64,000 nucleotides of DNA, from contig NW_027018034.1 of assembly GCF_032854445.1 (NCBI RefSeq), forward strand, positions 1 to 64,000. Reading direction: 5' to 3'. The notes under the pieces are model-generated. The model saw only the letters and a list, made by a program, of their open reading frames with translations. It did not search any database and was not told the origin of the DNA. Source of the stretch: Liolophura sinensis. Taxonomy: Eukaryota > Mollusca > Polyplacophora > Chitonida > Chitonidae. Shown one piece after another: positions 1-13,640 of the stretch (position 1 is its first letter; each line of letters starts with the position of its first letter). The position numbers were made by a program, and so were the translations under genes.

Positions 1-3000
1 CTATAAGTTATGTGCCCTTCGTAGCCCAGAAGACGTCAAATCTTTGGGCCAAGCCCATATAACTCACCCAGCAATTGTCTTACTTCTAATTCGAAGACAA
101 ACTCAATATCTTTATCTACATGTAGAAAAAGCAAAACCATTTATATGTAGAAAACACACGGTACTTGATACAGTCTGCTGTAAAAAGTACAATTGAACAC
201 TGACTCACATCAATAAGGTGCCAAAAAATGCGGAATTGGGCCAGGCATCTCCAGCTGTTGAAAAATTGCAAATTTCCTTGGTTTCCATGGAGTAAAAGCC
301 GTTGCTGGGCACGTGATTATGACATAAATGATCATTTAATTGTCGCTACAGCCAAAAGTATTGGTCGGAGAGCAACGCGGTTTGCACCATTTGATTTCTC
401 GTCACACAATACGTCGGATTAGCCTCTTACAAACAGCATTGGAACAGTTTTTTCCAGTTTTGGACTTTTGCCTGGTCTTTTTTTTATTGAAATCGGCTAC
501 ACTGTACTATGTACCATCGACACTGGTCATTACTATATTCAACTTTTTACTATAAGTTATGTGCATTTCCGTAGCCCAGAAGACGTCAAATCTTTGGGCC
601 AAGCCCATTTAACTCACCCAGCAATTGTCTTACTTCTAAGTCGAAGACAAACTCAATGTCTTTATCTACATGTAGAAAAACCTCACCATTTGTATGTAGA
701 AAATACAAGGTACTTGATACAGTCTGCTGTAAAAAATACAATTGAACACTGACCCACATTAATAGGTGCCAAAAGATGCGCAATTGGGCCAGGCATCTCC
801 AGCTGTTGAAAAATTGAAATTTCCTTGGTTTCCAATGGAGTAAGAGCCGTTGCTGGTCACGTGATTATGACATAAATGATCATTAATTGTCGCTACAGCC
901 AAAAGTATTTGTCGGAGAGCACCGCCGGTTTGCACCATTCGATTTCTCGTCACACAATACGTCGGATTAGCCTCTCACAAACAGCATTGGAACAGTTTTA
1001 TAGTTTTGGACTTTTGCCTGGTCTTTTTGTTAATTGAAATCGGCTACACTGTACTATGTACCATCGCGACTGGTCATTACTATATTCAACTTTTCACTAT
1101 AAGTTATGTGCCCTTCGGTAGGCCAGAAGAACCGTCCAAATCTTTGGGCCAAGCCCATTTAACTCACCCAGCAATTGTCTTACTTGTAAGTCGAAGACAA
1201 ACTCAATGTCTTTATCTACATGTAGAAAAACCACACCATTTGTATGTAGAAAACACAAGGTACTTGATACAGTCTCCTATAAAAAGTACAATTGAACACT
1301 GACCCACATCAATAAGGTGCCAAAGATGCGGAATTGGGCCAGGCATCTCCAGCTGTTGAAAAATTGCAAATTTCCTTGGTTTCCATGGAGTAAGAGCCGT
1401 TGCTGGGCACGTGATTATGACATCAATGATCATTTAATTGTCGCTACAGCCAAAAGTATTGGTCGGCGAGCAACGCGGTTTGCACCATTCGATTTCTCGT
1501 CACACAATATGTCGGATTAGCCTCTTACAAACAGCATTGGAACAGTTTTTCCAGATTTGGACTTTTGCCTGGTCTTTTTGTTAATTGAAATCGCTACACT
1601 GCACTATGTACCATCGCGACTGGTCATTACTGTATTCAACTTTTCACTATAAGTTATGTGCCTTCGGTAGCACAGAAGACGTCAAATCTTTGGGCCAAGT
1701 CCATTTAACTCACCCAGCAATGTCTTACTTCTAAGTCGAAGACAAACTCAATGTCTTTATCTACATGTAGAAAAAACCACACCATTTGTATGTAGAAAAC
1801 ACAAGGTACTTGATACAGTCTGCTGTAAAAAGTACAATTGAACACTTGACCCACATCAATAAGGTGCCCAAAAGATGCAGAGTTGGGCCAGGCATCTCCA
1901 GCTGTTGAAAAATTGCAAATTTCCTTGGTTTCCATGGAGTAAGAGCCATTGCTGGGCACGTGATTATGACATAAATGATCATTTAATTGTCGCTACAGCC
2001 AAAAGTATTTGTCAGAGAGCAACGCGGTTTTGCACCATTCGATTTCTCGTCACAAAATACGTCGGATTAGCCTCTTATCAACAGCATTGGAACAGTTTTT
2101 GCAGTTTTGGACTTTTGCCTGGTCTTTTTGTTAATTGAAATCGGCTACACTGTACTATGTACCATCGCGACTGGTCATTACTGTATTCAACTTTTCACTA
2201 TAAGTTATGTGCCCATCGGTAGCCCAGAAGACGTCAAATCTTTGGGCCACGCCCATTTAACTCACCCAGCAATTGTCTTACTTGTGAGTCGAAGACAATC
2301 TCAATATCTTTATCTACATGTAGAAAAACCACACCATTTGTAAGTAGAAAACACAAGGTACTTTGATACAGTCTGCTGTAAAAAGTACAATTGAACATTG
2401 GCCCACATTAATAAGGTGCCAAAAAATGCGGAATTGGGCAGGCATCTCCAGCTGTTGAAAAATTGCAAATTTCCTTGGTTTCCATGGAGTAAGAGCGTTG
2501 TTGGCCACGTGATTATGACATAAATGATCATTTAATTGTCGCTACAACCAAAAGTATTGGTCAGACAGCAACGCGGTTTTGCACCATTCGATTTCTCGTC
2601 ACAAAATACGTCGGATTAGCCTCTTACAAACCGCATGGAACAGTTGTTCCAAGTTTGGACTTTTGCCTGGTCTTTTTGTTAATTGAAATCGGCTACACTG
2701 TACTATGTACCATCGCGACTGGTCACTACTATATTCAACTTTTCACTATAAGTTATGTGGCATTTCGGTAGCCCAGAAGACGTCAAATCTTTGGGCCAAG
2801 CCCATTTAACTCACCCAGCAATTGTCTTACTTCTAAGTCGAAGACAAACTCAATGTCTTAATCTACATGTAGAAAAACTACACCATTTGTATCTAGAAAA
2901 CACAAGGTACTTGATACAGTCTGCTGTAAAAAGTACAATTGAACAATGACCCACATTAATAAGGTGCCAAAAGATGCGCAATTGGCCAGGCATCTCCAGC

Positions 3001-4255
3001 TGTTGAAAAATTGCAAATTTCCTTGGTTTCCATGGAGTAAAAGCCATTGCTGGCACGTGATTATGACATAAATAATCATTTAATTGTCGCTATAGCCAAA
3101 AGTATTGGTCGGAGAGCAACGCGGTTTTGCACCATTCGATTTCTCGTCGCACAAATACGTCGGATTAGCCTCCTACAAACAGCATTGAACAGTTTTTCCA
3201 GTTTTGGACTTTTGCCTGTTCTTTTATTAATTGAATATCGGACACACTGTACTATGTACCATCGCGACTGGTCATTACTATATTCAACTTTTTACTATAA
3301 GTTATGTGCATTTTCCGTAGCCCAGAAGACGTCAAATCTTTGGGGCCAAGCCCATTTAACTCACCCAGCAATTTTCTTACTTCTAAGTCAAAGGACAATC
3401 TCAATGTCTTTATCTACATGTAGAAAAAACCACACCATTTGTATGTAGAAAACACAAGGTACTTGATACAGTCTCCTATAAAAAAGTACAATGAACACTG
3501 ACCCACATCAATAAGGTGCCAAAAGATGCGGAATTGGGCCAGGCATCTCCAGCTGTTGAAAAATTGCAAATTTCCTTGGTTTCCATGGAGTAAGAGCCGT
3601 TGCTGGGCACGTGATTATGACATAAATGATCATTTAATTGTCGCTACAGCCAAAAGTATTGGTCGGCGAGCAACGCGGTTTGCACCATTCGATTTCTCGT
3701 CACACAATACGTCGGATTAGCCTCTTACAAACAGCATTGGAACAGTTTTTCCAGATTTGGACTTTTGCCTGGTCTTTTTGTTATTGAAATCGGCTACACT
3801 GCACTATGTACCATCGCGACTGGTCATTACTATATTCAACTATTCACTATAAGTTATGTGCCCTTCGGTAGCACAGAAGACGTCAAATCTTTGGGCAAGT
3901 CCATTTAACTCACCCAGCAATTGTCTTACTTTAAGTCGAAGACAAACTCAATGTCTTTATCTACATGTAGAAAAACCACACCATTTGTATGTAGAAAACC
4001 ACACGGTACTTGATACAGTCTGCTGTAAAAAGTAAATTGAACACTGACCCACATCAATAAGGTGCAAAAAGATGCGGAATTGGGCCAGGCATCTCCAGCT
4101 GTTGAAAAATTGCAAATTTCCTTGGTTTCCATGGAGTAAGAGCCGTTGCTGGGCACGTGATTATGACATAAATGGATCGATTAATTGTCGCTACAGCCCA
4201 AAAGTATTTGTCAGAGAGCAACGCGGTTTGCACCATTCGATTTCTCGTCACAAAA
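1..4255 (+). repeat. Twenty-two-offset duplicated block, copy 1
   Basis: The first eight units carry the order AKPFICRK, VHFRS, SPIK, STED, VPIGS with stop, VHFGS/CLNL, VHFRS/AIF, STED, which recurs at 11991-16340. The paired units are about 12.08 kb apart (460 and 12541; 3757 and 15834), which is 22 monomers. The match ends within the B frame near 4255, where TTAGCCTCTTATC differs from the partner's GGTCAGCCCTC. Confidence 0.78.
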
Positions 4256-7200
4256 TACGTCGGATTAGCCTCTTATCAACAGCATTGGAACAGTTTTTCC
4301 AGTTTTGGACTTTTGCCTGTTCTTTTTGTTAATTGAAATCGGCTACACAGTACTATGTACCATGGCGACTGGTCATTGCTATATTCAATTTTTCACTATA
4401 AGTTATGTGCCCTTCGGTAGCCCAGAAGACGTCAAATCTTTGGGCCAAGCCCATTTAACTCACCCAGCATTTGTCTTACTTCTAAGTCGAAGACAATCTC
4501 AATGTCTTTATCTACATGTAGAAAAACCACACCATTTGATATGTAGGAAAACACAAGGTACTTGATACAGTCTGCTGTAAAAAGTACAATTGAACAATGA
4601 CCCACATCAATAAGGTGCCAAAAGATGCGGAATTGGGCCAGGCATCTCCAAGCTGTTGAAAAATTGCAAATTTCCTTGGTTTCCATGGAGTAAAAGCCAT
4701 TGCTGGGCACGTGATTATGACATAAACAATCATTTAATTGTCGCTATAGCCAAAAGTATTGGTCGGAGAGCAACGCGGTTTGCACCATTCGATTTCTCGT
4801 CGCACAATACGTCGGATTAGCCTCTTACAAACAGCATTGGAACAGTTTTTCCAGTTTTGGACTTTTGCCTGGTCTTTTTGTTAATTGAAATCGGCTACAC
4901 TGTACTATGTACCATCGCGACTGGTCATTACTATATTCAACTTTTTCACTATAAGTTATTGTGCCCTTCGGTAGCCCAGAAGACGTCAAATCTTTGGGCC
5001 AAGCCCATTTAACTCACCCAGCAATTGTCTTACTTCTAAGTCGAAGACAAACTCAATGTCTTTATCTACATGTAGAAAAACCACACCATTTGTATCTAGA
5101 AAACACAAGGTACTTGATACAGTCTGCTGTAAAAAGTACAATTGAACAATGACCCACATTAATAAGGTGCCAAAAGATGCGGAATTGGGCCAGGCATCTC
5201 CAGCTGTTGAAAAATTGCAAATTTCTTTGGTTTCCTTGGAGTAAAAGCCATTGCTGGGCACGTGATTATGACATAAATAATCATTTAATTGTCGCTATAG
5301 CCAAAAGTATTGGTCGGAGAGCAACGCGGTTTGCACCATTCGATTTCTCGTCGCACAATACGTCGGATTAGCCTCTTACAAACAGCATTGGAACAGTTGT
5401 TCCAGTTTTGGACTTTTGCCTGTTCTTTTTATTATTGAAATCGGATACACTGTACTATGTACCATCGCGACTGGTCATTACTATATTCAACTTTTTACTA
5501 TAAGTTATGTGCATTTCCGTAGCCAGAAGACGTCAAATCTTTGGGCCAAGCCCATTTAACTCACCCAGCAATTTCTTACTTCTAAGTCGAAGACAATCTC
5601 AATGTCTTTATCTACATGTAGAAAAACCACACCATTTGTATGTAGAAAACCACACGGTATTTGATACAGTCTGCTGTAAAAAGTACAATTGAACACTGAC
5701 TCACATCAATAAGGTGCAAAAAGATGTGGAATTGGGCCAGGAATCTCCAGCTGTTGAAAAATTGCAAATTTCTTTGGTTTCCATGGAGTAAGAGCCGTTG
5801 CTGGGCACGTGATTATGACATCAATGATCATTTAATTGTCGCTACAGCCACAAGTATTGGTCGAAGAGCAACGCGGTTTGCACCATTCGATTTCTCGTCG
5901 CACAATACGTCGGATTAGCCTCTTACAAACAGCATTGGAACAGTTTTTCCAGTTTTGGACTTTTGCCTGGTCTTTTTGTTAATTGAAATCGGCTACACTG
6001 TACTATGTACCATCGCGACTGGTCATTACTATATCAACTTTTCACTATAAGTTATGTGCCCTTCGGTAGCCCAAAAGACGTCAAATCTTTGGGCCAAGCC
6101 CATTTAACTCACCCAGCAATTTGTCTTACTTCTAAGTCGAAGACAAACTCAATGTCTTTATCTACATGTAGAAAAACCACACCATTTGTATGTAGAAAAC
6201 ACAAGGTACTTGATACAGTCTGCTGTAAAAAGTACAATTGAACACTGACCCACTCAATAAGGTGCCAAAAGATGCGGAATTGGGCCAGGCATCTCCAGCT
6301 GTTGAAAAATTGCAAATTTCTTTGGTTTCCATGGAGTAAGAGCCGTTGCTGGGCACGTGATTATGACATAAATGATCATTTATATGTCGCTACAGCCACA
6401 AGTATTGGTTGGATAGCAACACAGTTTGCACCATTCGATTTCTCGTCACAAAATACGTCGGGTCAGCCTCTAGAAATAGCATTGCAACAGTTTTTCAGTT
6501 TTGGACTTTTGCCTGGTCTTTTTGTTATTGAAAACCGGCTACAGTGTACTATGTACCATCGCCACTGGTCATTACTATATTTAACTTTTCACTATAAGTT
6601 ATGTGCATTTCGGTAGCCCAGAAGACGTCAAATCTTTGGGCCAAGCCCATTTAACTCACCCAGCAATTGTCTTACTTCTAAGTCGAGACAAACTCAATGT
6701 CTTTATCTACATGTAGAAAAACCACACCATTTGTATCTAGAAAACACACGGTACTTGATACAGTCTGCTGTAAAAAGTACAATTAAACACTGACTCACAT
6801 CAATAAGGTGCAAAAAGATGCGGAATTGGGCCAGGCATCTCCAGCTGTTGAAATATTGCAAAATTTCCTTGGTTTCCATGGAGTAAGAGCCGTTGCTGGG
6901 CACGTGATTATGACATAAATGATCATTGAATTGTGGCTACAGCCAAAAGTATTGGTCGGAGAGCAACGCGGTTTGCACCATTCGATTTCTAGTCACACAA
7001 TACGTCGGATTAGCCTCTTACAAACAACATTGGAACAGTTTTTCCAGTTTTGGACTTTTGCCTGGTCTTTTTGTTCATTGAAATCGGCTACACTGTACTA
7101 TGTACCATCGCGACTGGTCATTACTATATTCAACTTTTCACTATAAGTTATGTGCCCTTCGTAGCCCAGAAGACGTCAAATCTTTGGGCCAAGCCCATTT

Positions 7201-8147
7201 AACTCACCCAGCAATTGTCTCACTTCTAATTCGAAGACAATCTCAATGTCTTTATCTACATGTAGAAAAACCACACCATTTGTATGTGAAAACACAAGGT
7301 ACTTGATACAGTCTGCTGTAAAAAGTACAATTGAACAATGACCCACATCAATAAGGTGCCAAAAAATGCGGAATTGGGCCAGGCATCTCCAGCTGTTGAA
7401 AAATTGCAAATTTCCTTGGTTTCCATGGAGTAAGAGCCATTGCTGGGCAACGTGATTATGACATAATAATCATTTAATTGTCGCTATAGCCAAAAGTAAT
7501 GGTCGGAGAGCAACGCGGTTTGCACATTCTATTTCTCCTCACACAATACGTCGGATTAGCCTCCTACAAACAGCATTGCAACAGTTTTTCCAGTTTGGAC
7601 TTTTGCCTGGTCTTTTTGTTAATTGAAATCGGCTACACTGTACTATGTACCATCGCGACTGGTCATTACTGTATTCAACTTTTTTACTATAAGTTATGTG
7701 CCCTTCGGTAGCCCAGAAGACGTCAAATCTTTGGGCCAAGCCCATATAACTCACCCAGCAATTGTCTTACTTCTAATTCGAAGACAAACTCAATATCTTT
7801 ATCTACATGTAGAAAAAGCAAAACCATTTATATGTAGAAAAACACACGGTACTTGATACAGTCTGCTGTAAAAAAGTACAATTGAACACTGACTCACATC
7901 AATAAGGTGCCAAAAGATGCGGAATTGGGCCAGGCATCTCCAGCTGTTGAAAAATTGCAAATTTCCTTGGTTTCCATGGAGTAAAAGCCGTTGCTGGGCA
8001 TGTGATTATGACATAAATGATCATTTAATTGTCGCTACAGCCAAAAGTATTGGTCGGAGAGCAACGCGATTTGCACCATTTGATTTCTCGTCACACAATA
8101 CGTCGGATTAGCCTCTTACAAACAGCATTGGAACAGTTTTTCCAGTT
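1..8147 (+). repeat. Region 1: left subfamilies, indel-rich copy
   Basis: Partial unit 1-459, then units starting at 460, 1006, 1557, 2107, 2655, 3204, 3757, 4305, 4857, 5408, 5955, 6501, 7050 and 7595. Tags in order: AKPFICRK frameshift; VHFRS; VPFGRP with SPIK; STED; VPIGS with stop; VHFGS with CLNL; VHFRS with AIF; STED; VPFGS with AFV; VPFGS with YLEN; VHFRS with HTV; VPFGS; VHFGS with YLEN; SLLIRRQSQC; AKPFICRK again. Unit lengths scatter from 545 to 553 bp because of many single-base gains and losses. The first eight units match those from 11991 on, and the units from 5408 on match those from 9795 on. Confidence 0.85.
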
Positions 8148-9250
8148 TTGGACTTTTGCCTGGTCTTTTTGTTAATTGAAATCGGCTACACTGTACTATG
8201 TACCATCGACACTGGTCATTACTATATTCAACTTTTTACTATAAGTTATGTGCATTTCCGTAGCCCAGAAGACGTCAAATCTTTGGGCCAAGCCCATTTA
8301 ACTCACCCAGCAATTGTCTTACTTCTAAGTCGAAGACAAACTCAATGTCTTTATCTACATGTAGAAAAACCTCACCATTTGTATGTAGAAAATACAAGGT
8401 ACTTGATACAGTCTGCTGTAAAAAGTACAATTGAACACTGACCCACATTAATAAGGTGCCAAAAGATGCGGAATTGGGCCAGGCATCTCCAGCTGTTGAA
8501 AAATTGCAAATTTCCTTGGTTTCAATGGAGTAAGAGCCGTTGCTGGTCACGTGATTATGACATAAATGATCATTTAATTGTCGCTACAGCCAAAAGTATT
8601 TGTCGGAGAGCAACGCGGTTTGCACCATTCGATTTCTCGTCACACAATACGTCGGATTAGCCTCTCACAAACAGCATTGGAACAGTTTTTATAGTTTTGG
8701 ACTTTTGCCTGGTCTTTTTGTTAATTGAAATCGGCTACACTGTACTATGTACCATCGCGACTGGTCATTACTATATTCAACTTTTCACTATAAGTTATGT
8801 GCCCTTCGGTAGGCCAGAAGACGTCAAATCTTTGGGCCAAGCCCATTTAACTCACCCAGCAATTGTCTTACTTGTAAGTCGAAGACAAACTCAATGTCTT
8901 TATCTACATGTAGAAAAACCACACCATTTGTATGTAGAAAACACAAGGTACTTGATACAGTCTCCTATAAAAAGTACAATTGAACACTGACCCACATCAA
9001 TAAGGTGCCAAAAGATGCGGAATTGGGCCAGGCATCTCCAGCTGTTGAAAAATTGCAAATTTCCTTGGTTTCCATGGAGTAAGAGCCGTTGCTGGGCACG
9101 TGATTATGACATCAATGATCATTTAATTGTCGCTACAGCCAAAAGTATTGGTCGGCGAGCAACGCGGTTTGCACCATTCGATTTCTCGTCACACAATATG
9201 TCGGATTAGCCTCTTACAAACAGCATTGGAACAGTTTTTCCAGATTTGGA
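5340..9250 (+). repeat. Eight-offset duplicated block, copy 1
   Basis: The seven units from 5408 to 9245 match those from 9795 to 13638 in variant order: VHFRS/HTV, VPFGS, VHFGS/YLEN, SLLIRRQSQC, AKPFICRK, VHFRS, SPIK. Shared rarities include the ggatacac change, TTATATGTCG in frame B (6380 and 10770), ATTGAATTGTGG (6925 and 11317), and the one-base AKPFICRK insertion. The offset is about 4390 bp, eight monomers. Confidence 0.8.
8966..8974 (+). other. TATAAAAAG created by the SPIK variant
   Basis: Most units read CTGCTGTAAAAAG here; the SPIK subfamily reads CTCCTATAAAAAG, which contains a consensus-like TATA box. The same variant is in the units at 1006, 3204, 13090 and 15286 (the 3204 unit has one extra A). 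It could be a chance match. I see no accompanying initiator or other promoter element. Confidence 0.3.
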
Positions 9251-9729
9251 CTTTTGCCTGTTCTTTTTGTTAATTGAAATCGGCTACACTGTACTATGTA
9301 CCATCGCGACTGGTCATTACTGTATTCAACTTTTCACTATAAGTTATGTGCCCATCGGTAGCCCAGAAGACGTCAAATCTTTGGGCCACGCCCATTTAAC
9401 TCACCCAGCAATTGTCTTACTTGTGAGTCGAAGACAATCTCAATATCTTTATCTACATGTAGAAAAACCACACCATTTGTAAGTAGAAAACACAAGGTAC
9501 TTGATACAGTCTGCTGTAAAAAGTACAATTGAACATTGGCCCACATTAATAAGGTGCCAAAAAATGCGGAATTGGGCCAGGCATCTCCAGCTGTTGAAAA
9601 ATTGCAAATTTCCTTGGTTTCCATGGAGTAAGAGCCGTTGTTGGCCACGTGATTATGACATAAATGATCATTTAATTGTCGCTACAACCAAAAGTATTGG
9701 TCAGACAGCAACGCGGTTTGCACCATTCG

Positions 9730-12700
9730 ATTTCTCGTCGCACAATACGTCGGATTAGCCTCTTACAAACAGCATTGGAACAGTTGTTCCAGTTTTGGAC
9801 TTTTGCCTGTTCTTTTTATTAATTGAAATCGGATACACTGTACTATGTACCATCGCGACTGGTCATTACTATATTCAACTTTTTACTATAAGTTATGTGC
9901 ATTTCCGTAGCCCAGAAGACGTCAAATCTTTGGGCCAAGCCCATTTAACTCACCCAGCAATTTTCTTACTTCTAAGTCGAAGACAATCTCAATGTCTTTA
10001 TCTACATGTAGAAAAACCACACCATTTGTATGTAGAAAACACACGGTATTTGATACAGTCTGCTGTAAAAAGTACAATTGAACACTGACTCACATCAATA
10101 AGGTGCAAAAAGATGCGGAATTGGGCCAGGAATCTCCAGCTGTTGAAAAATTGCAAATTTCTTTGGTTTCCATGGAGTAAGAGCCGTTGCAGGGCACGTG
10201 ATTATGACATCAATGATCATTTAATTGTCGCTACAGCCACAAGTATTGGTCGAAGAGCAACGCGGTTTGCACCATTCGATTTCTCGTCGCACAATACGTC
10301 GGATTAGCCTCTTACAAACAGCATTGGAACAGTTTTTCCAGTTTTGGACTTTTGCCTGGTCTTTTTGTTAATTGAAATCGGCTACACTGTACTATGTACC
10401 ATCGCGACTGGTCATTACTATATTCAACTTTTCACTATAAGTTATGTGCCCTTCGGTAGCCCAGAAGACGTCAAATCTTTGGGCCAAGCCCATTTAACTC
10501 ACCCAGCAATTGTCTTACTTCTAAGTCGAAGACAAACTCAATGTCTTTATCTACATGTAGAAAAACCACACCATTTGTATGTAGAAAACACAAGGTACTT
10601 GATACAGTCTGCTGTAAAAAGTACAATTGAACACTGACCCACATCAATAAGGTGCCAAAAGATGCGGAATTGGGCCAGGCATCTCCAGCTGTTGAAAAAT
10701 TGCAAATTTCTTTGGTTTCCATGGAGTAAGAGCCGTTGCTGGGCACGTGATTATGACATAAATGATCATTTATATGTCGCTACAGCCACAAGTATTGGTT
10801 GGATAGCATCACAGTTTGCACCATTCGATTTCTCGTCACAAAATACGTCGGGTCAGCCTCTTACAAATAGCATTGGAACAGTTTTTCCAGTTTTGGACTT
10901 TTGCCTGTTCTTTTTGTTAATTGAAACCGGCTACAGTGTACTATGTACCATCGCCACTGGTCATTACTATATTTAACTTTTCACTATAAGTTATGTGCAT
11001 TTCGGTAGCCCAGAAGACGTCAAATCTTTGGGCCAAGCCCATTTAACTCACCCAGCAATTGTCTTACTTCTAAGTCGAAGACAAACTCAATGTCTTTATC
11101 TACATGTAGAAAAACCACACCATTTGTATCTAGAAAACACACGGTACTTGATACAGTCTGCTGTAAAAAGTACAATTAAACACTGACTCACATCAATAAG
11201 GTGCAAAAAGATGCGGAATTGGGCCAGGCATCTCCAGCTGTTGAAAAATTGCAAATTTCCTTGGTTTCCATGGAGTAAGAGCCGTTGCTGGGCACGTGAT
11301 TATGACATAAATGATCATTGAATTGTGGCTACAGCCAAAAGTATTGGTCGGAGAGCAACGCGGTTTGCACCATTCGATTTCCCGTCACAAAATACGTCGG
11401 ATTAGCCTCTTACAAACAACATTGGAACAGTTTTTCCAGTTTTGGACTTTTGCCTGGTCTTTTTGTTCATTGAAATCGGCTACACTGTACTATGTACCAT
11501 CGCGACTGTTCATTACTATATTCAACTTTTCACTATAAGTTATGTGCCCTTCGGTAGCCCAGAAGACGTCAAATCTTTGGGCCAAGCCCATTTAACTCAC
11601 CCAGCAATTGTCTCACTTCTAATTCGAAGACAATCTCAATGTCTTTATCTACATGTAGAAAAACCACACCATTTGTATGTAGAAAACACAAGGTACTTGA
11701 TACAGTCTGCTGTAAAAAGTACAATTGAACAATGACCCACATCAATAAGGTGCCAAAAAATGCGGAATTGGGCCAGGCATCTCCAGCTGTTGAAAAATTG
11801 CAAATTTCCTTGGTTTCCATGGAGTAAGAGCCATTGCTGGGCACGTGATTATGACATAAATAATCATTTAATTGTCGCTATAGCCAAAAGTAATGGTCGG
11901 AGAGCAACGCGGTTTGCACCATTCGATTTCTCCTCACACAATACGTCGGATTAGCCTCCTACAAACAGCATTGCAACAGTTTTTCCAGTTTTGGACTTTT
12001 GCCTGGTCTTTTTGTTAATTGAAATCGGCTACACTGTACTATGTACCATCGCGACTGGTCATTACTATATTCAACTTTTTACTATAAGTTATGTGCCCTT
12101 TGGTAGCCCAGAAGACGTCAAATCTTTGGGCCAAGCCCATATAACTCACCCAGCAATTGTCTTACTTCTAATTCGAAGACAAACTCAATATCTTTATCTA
12201 CATGTAGAAAAAGCAAAACCATTTATATGTAGAAAACACACGGTACTTGATACAGTCTGCTGTAAAAAGTACAATTGAACACTGACTCACATCAATAAGG
12301 TGCCAAAAGATGCGGAATTGGGCCAGGCATCTCCAGCTGTTGAAAAATTGCAAATTTCCTTGGTTTCCATGGAGTAAAAGCCGTTGCTGGGCATGTGATT
12401 ATGACATAAATGATCATTTAATTGTCGCTACAGCCAAAAGTATTGGTCGGAGAGCAACGCGGTTTGCACCATTTGATTTCTCGTCACACAATACGTCGGA
12501 TTAGCCTCTTACAAACAGCATTGGAACAGTTTTTCCAGTTTTGGACTTTTGCCTGGTCTTTTTTTTAATTGAAATCGGCTACACTGTACTATGTACCATC
12601 GACACTGGTCATTACTATATTCAACTTTTTACTATAAGTTATGTGCATTTCCGTAGCCCAGAAGACGTCAAATCTTTGGGCCAAGCCCATTTAACTCACC

Positions 12701-13640
12701 CAGCAATTGTCTTACTTCTAAGTCGAAGACAATCTCAATGTCTTTATCTACATGTAGAAAAACCTCATCATTTGTATGTAGAAAATACAAGGTACTTGAT
12801 ACAGTCTGCTGTAAAAAGTACAATTGAACACTGACCCACATTAATAAGGTGCCAAAAGATGCGCAATTGGGCCAGGCATCTCCAGCTGTTGAAAAATTGC
12901 AAATTTCCTTGGTTTCCATGGAGTAAGAGCCGTTGCTGGTCACGTGATTATGACATAAATGATCATTTAATTGTCGCTACAGCCAAAAGTATTTGTCGGA
13001 GAGCAACGCGGTTTGCACCATTCGATTTCTCGTCACACAATACGTCGGATTAGCCTCTCACAAAAAGCATTGGAACAGTTTTTATAGTTTTGGACTTTTG
13101 CCTGGTCTTTTTGTTAATTGAAATCGGCTACACTGTACTATGTACCATCGCGACTGGTCATTACTATATTCAACTTTTCACTATAAGTTATGTGCCCTTC
13201 GGTAGCCCAGAAGACGTCAAATCTTTGGGCCAAGCCCATTTAACTCACCCAGCAATTGTCTTACTTGTAAGTCGAAGACAAACTCAATGCCTTTATCTAC
13301 ATGTAGAAAAACCACACCATTTGTATGTAGAAAACACAAGGTACTTGATACAGTCTCCTATAAAAAGTACAATTGAACACTGACCCACATCAATAAGGTG
13401 CCAAAAGATGCGGAATTGGGCCAGGCATCTCCAGCTGTTGAAAAATTGCAAATTTCCTTGGTTTCCATGGAGTAAGAGCCGTTGCTGGGCACGTGATTAT
13501 GACATCAATGATCATTGAATTGTGGCTACAGCCAAAAGTATTGGTCGGCGAGCAACGCGGTTTGCACCATTCGATTTCTCGTCACACAATATGTCGGATT
13601 AGCCTCTTACAAACAGCATTGGAACAGTTTTTCCAGATTT
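9730..13640 (+). repeat. Eight-offset duplicated block, copy 2
   Basis: Partner of the block at 5340-9250. The left limit is where both B frames share cgtcgcacaatacg. The right limit is where the following units differ: VPIGS at 9246 against STED at 13639. This copy has near-exact 549-bp spacing, whereas the first half of the partner has scattered indels. Confidence 0.8.
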
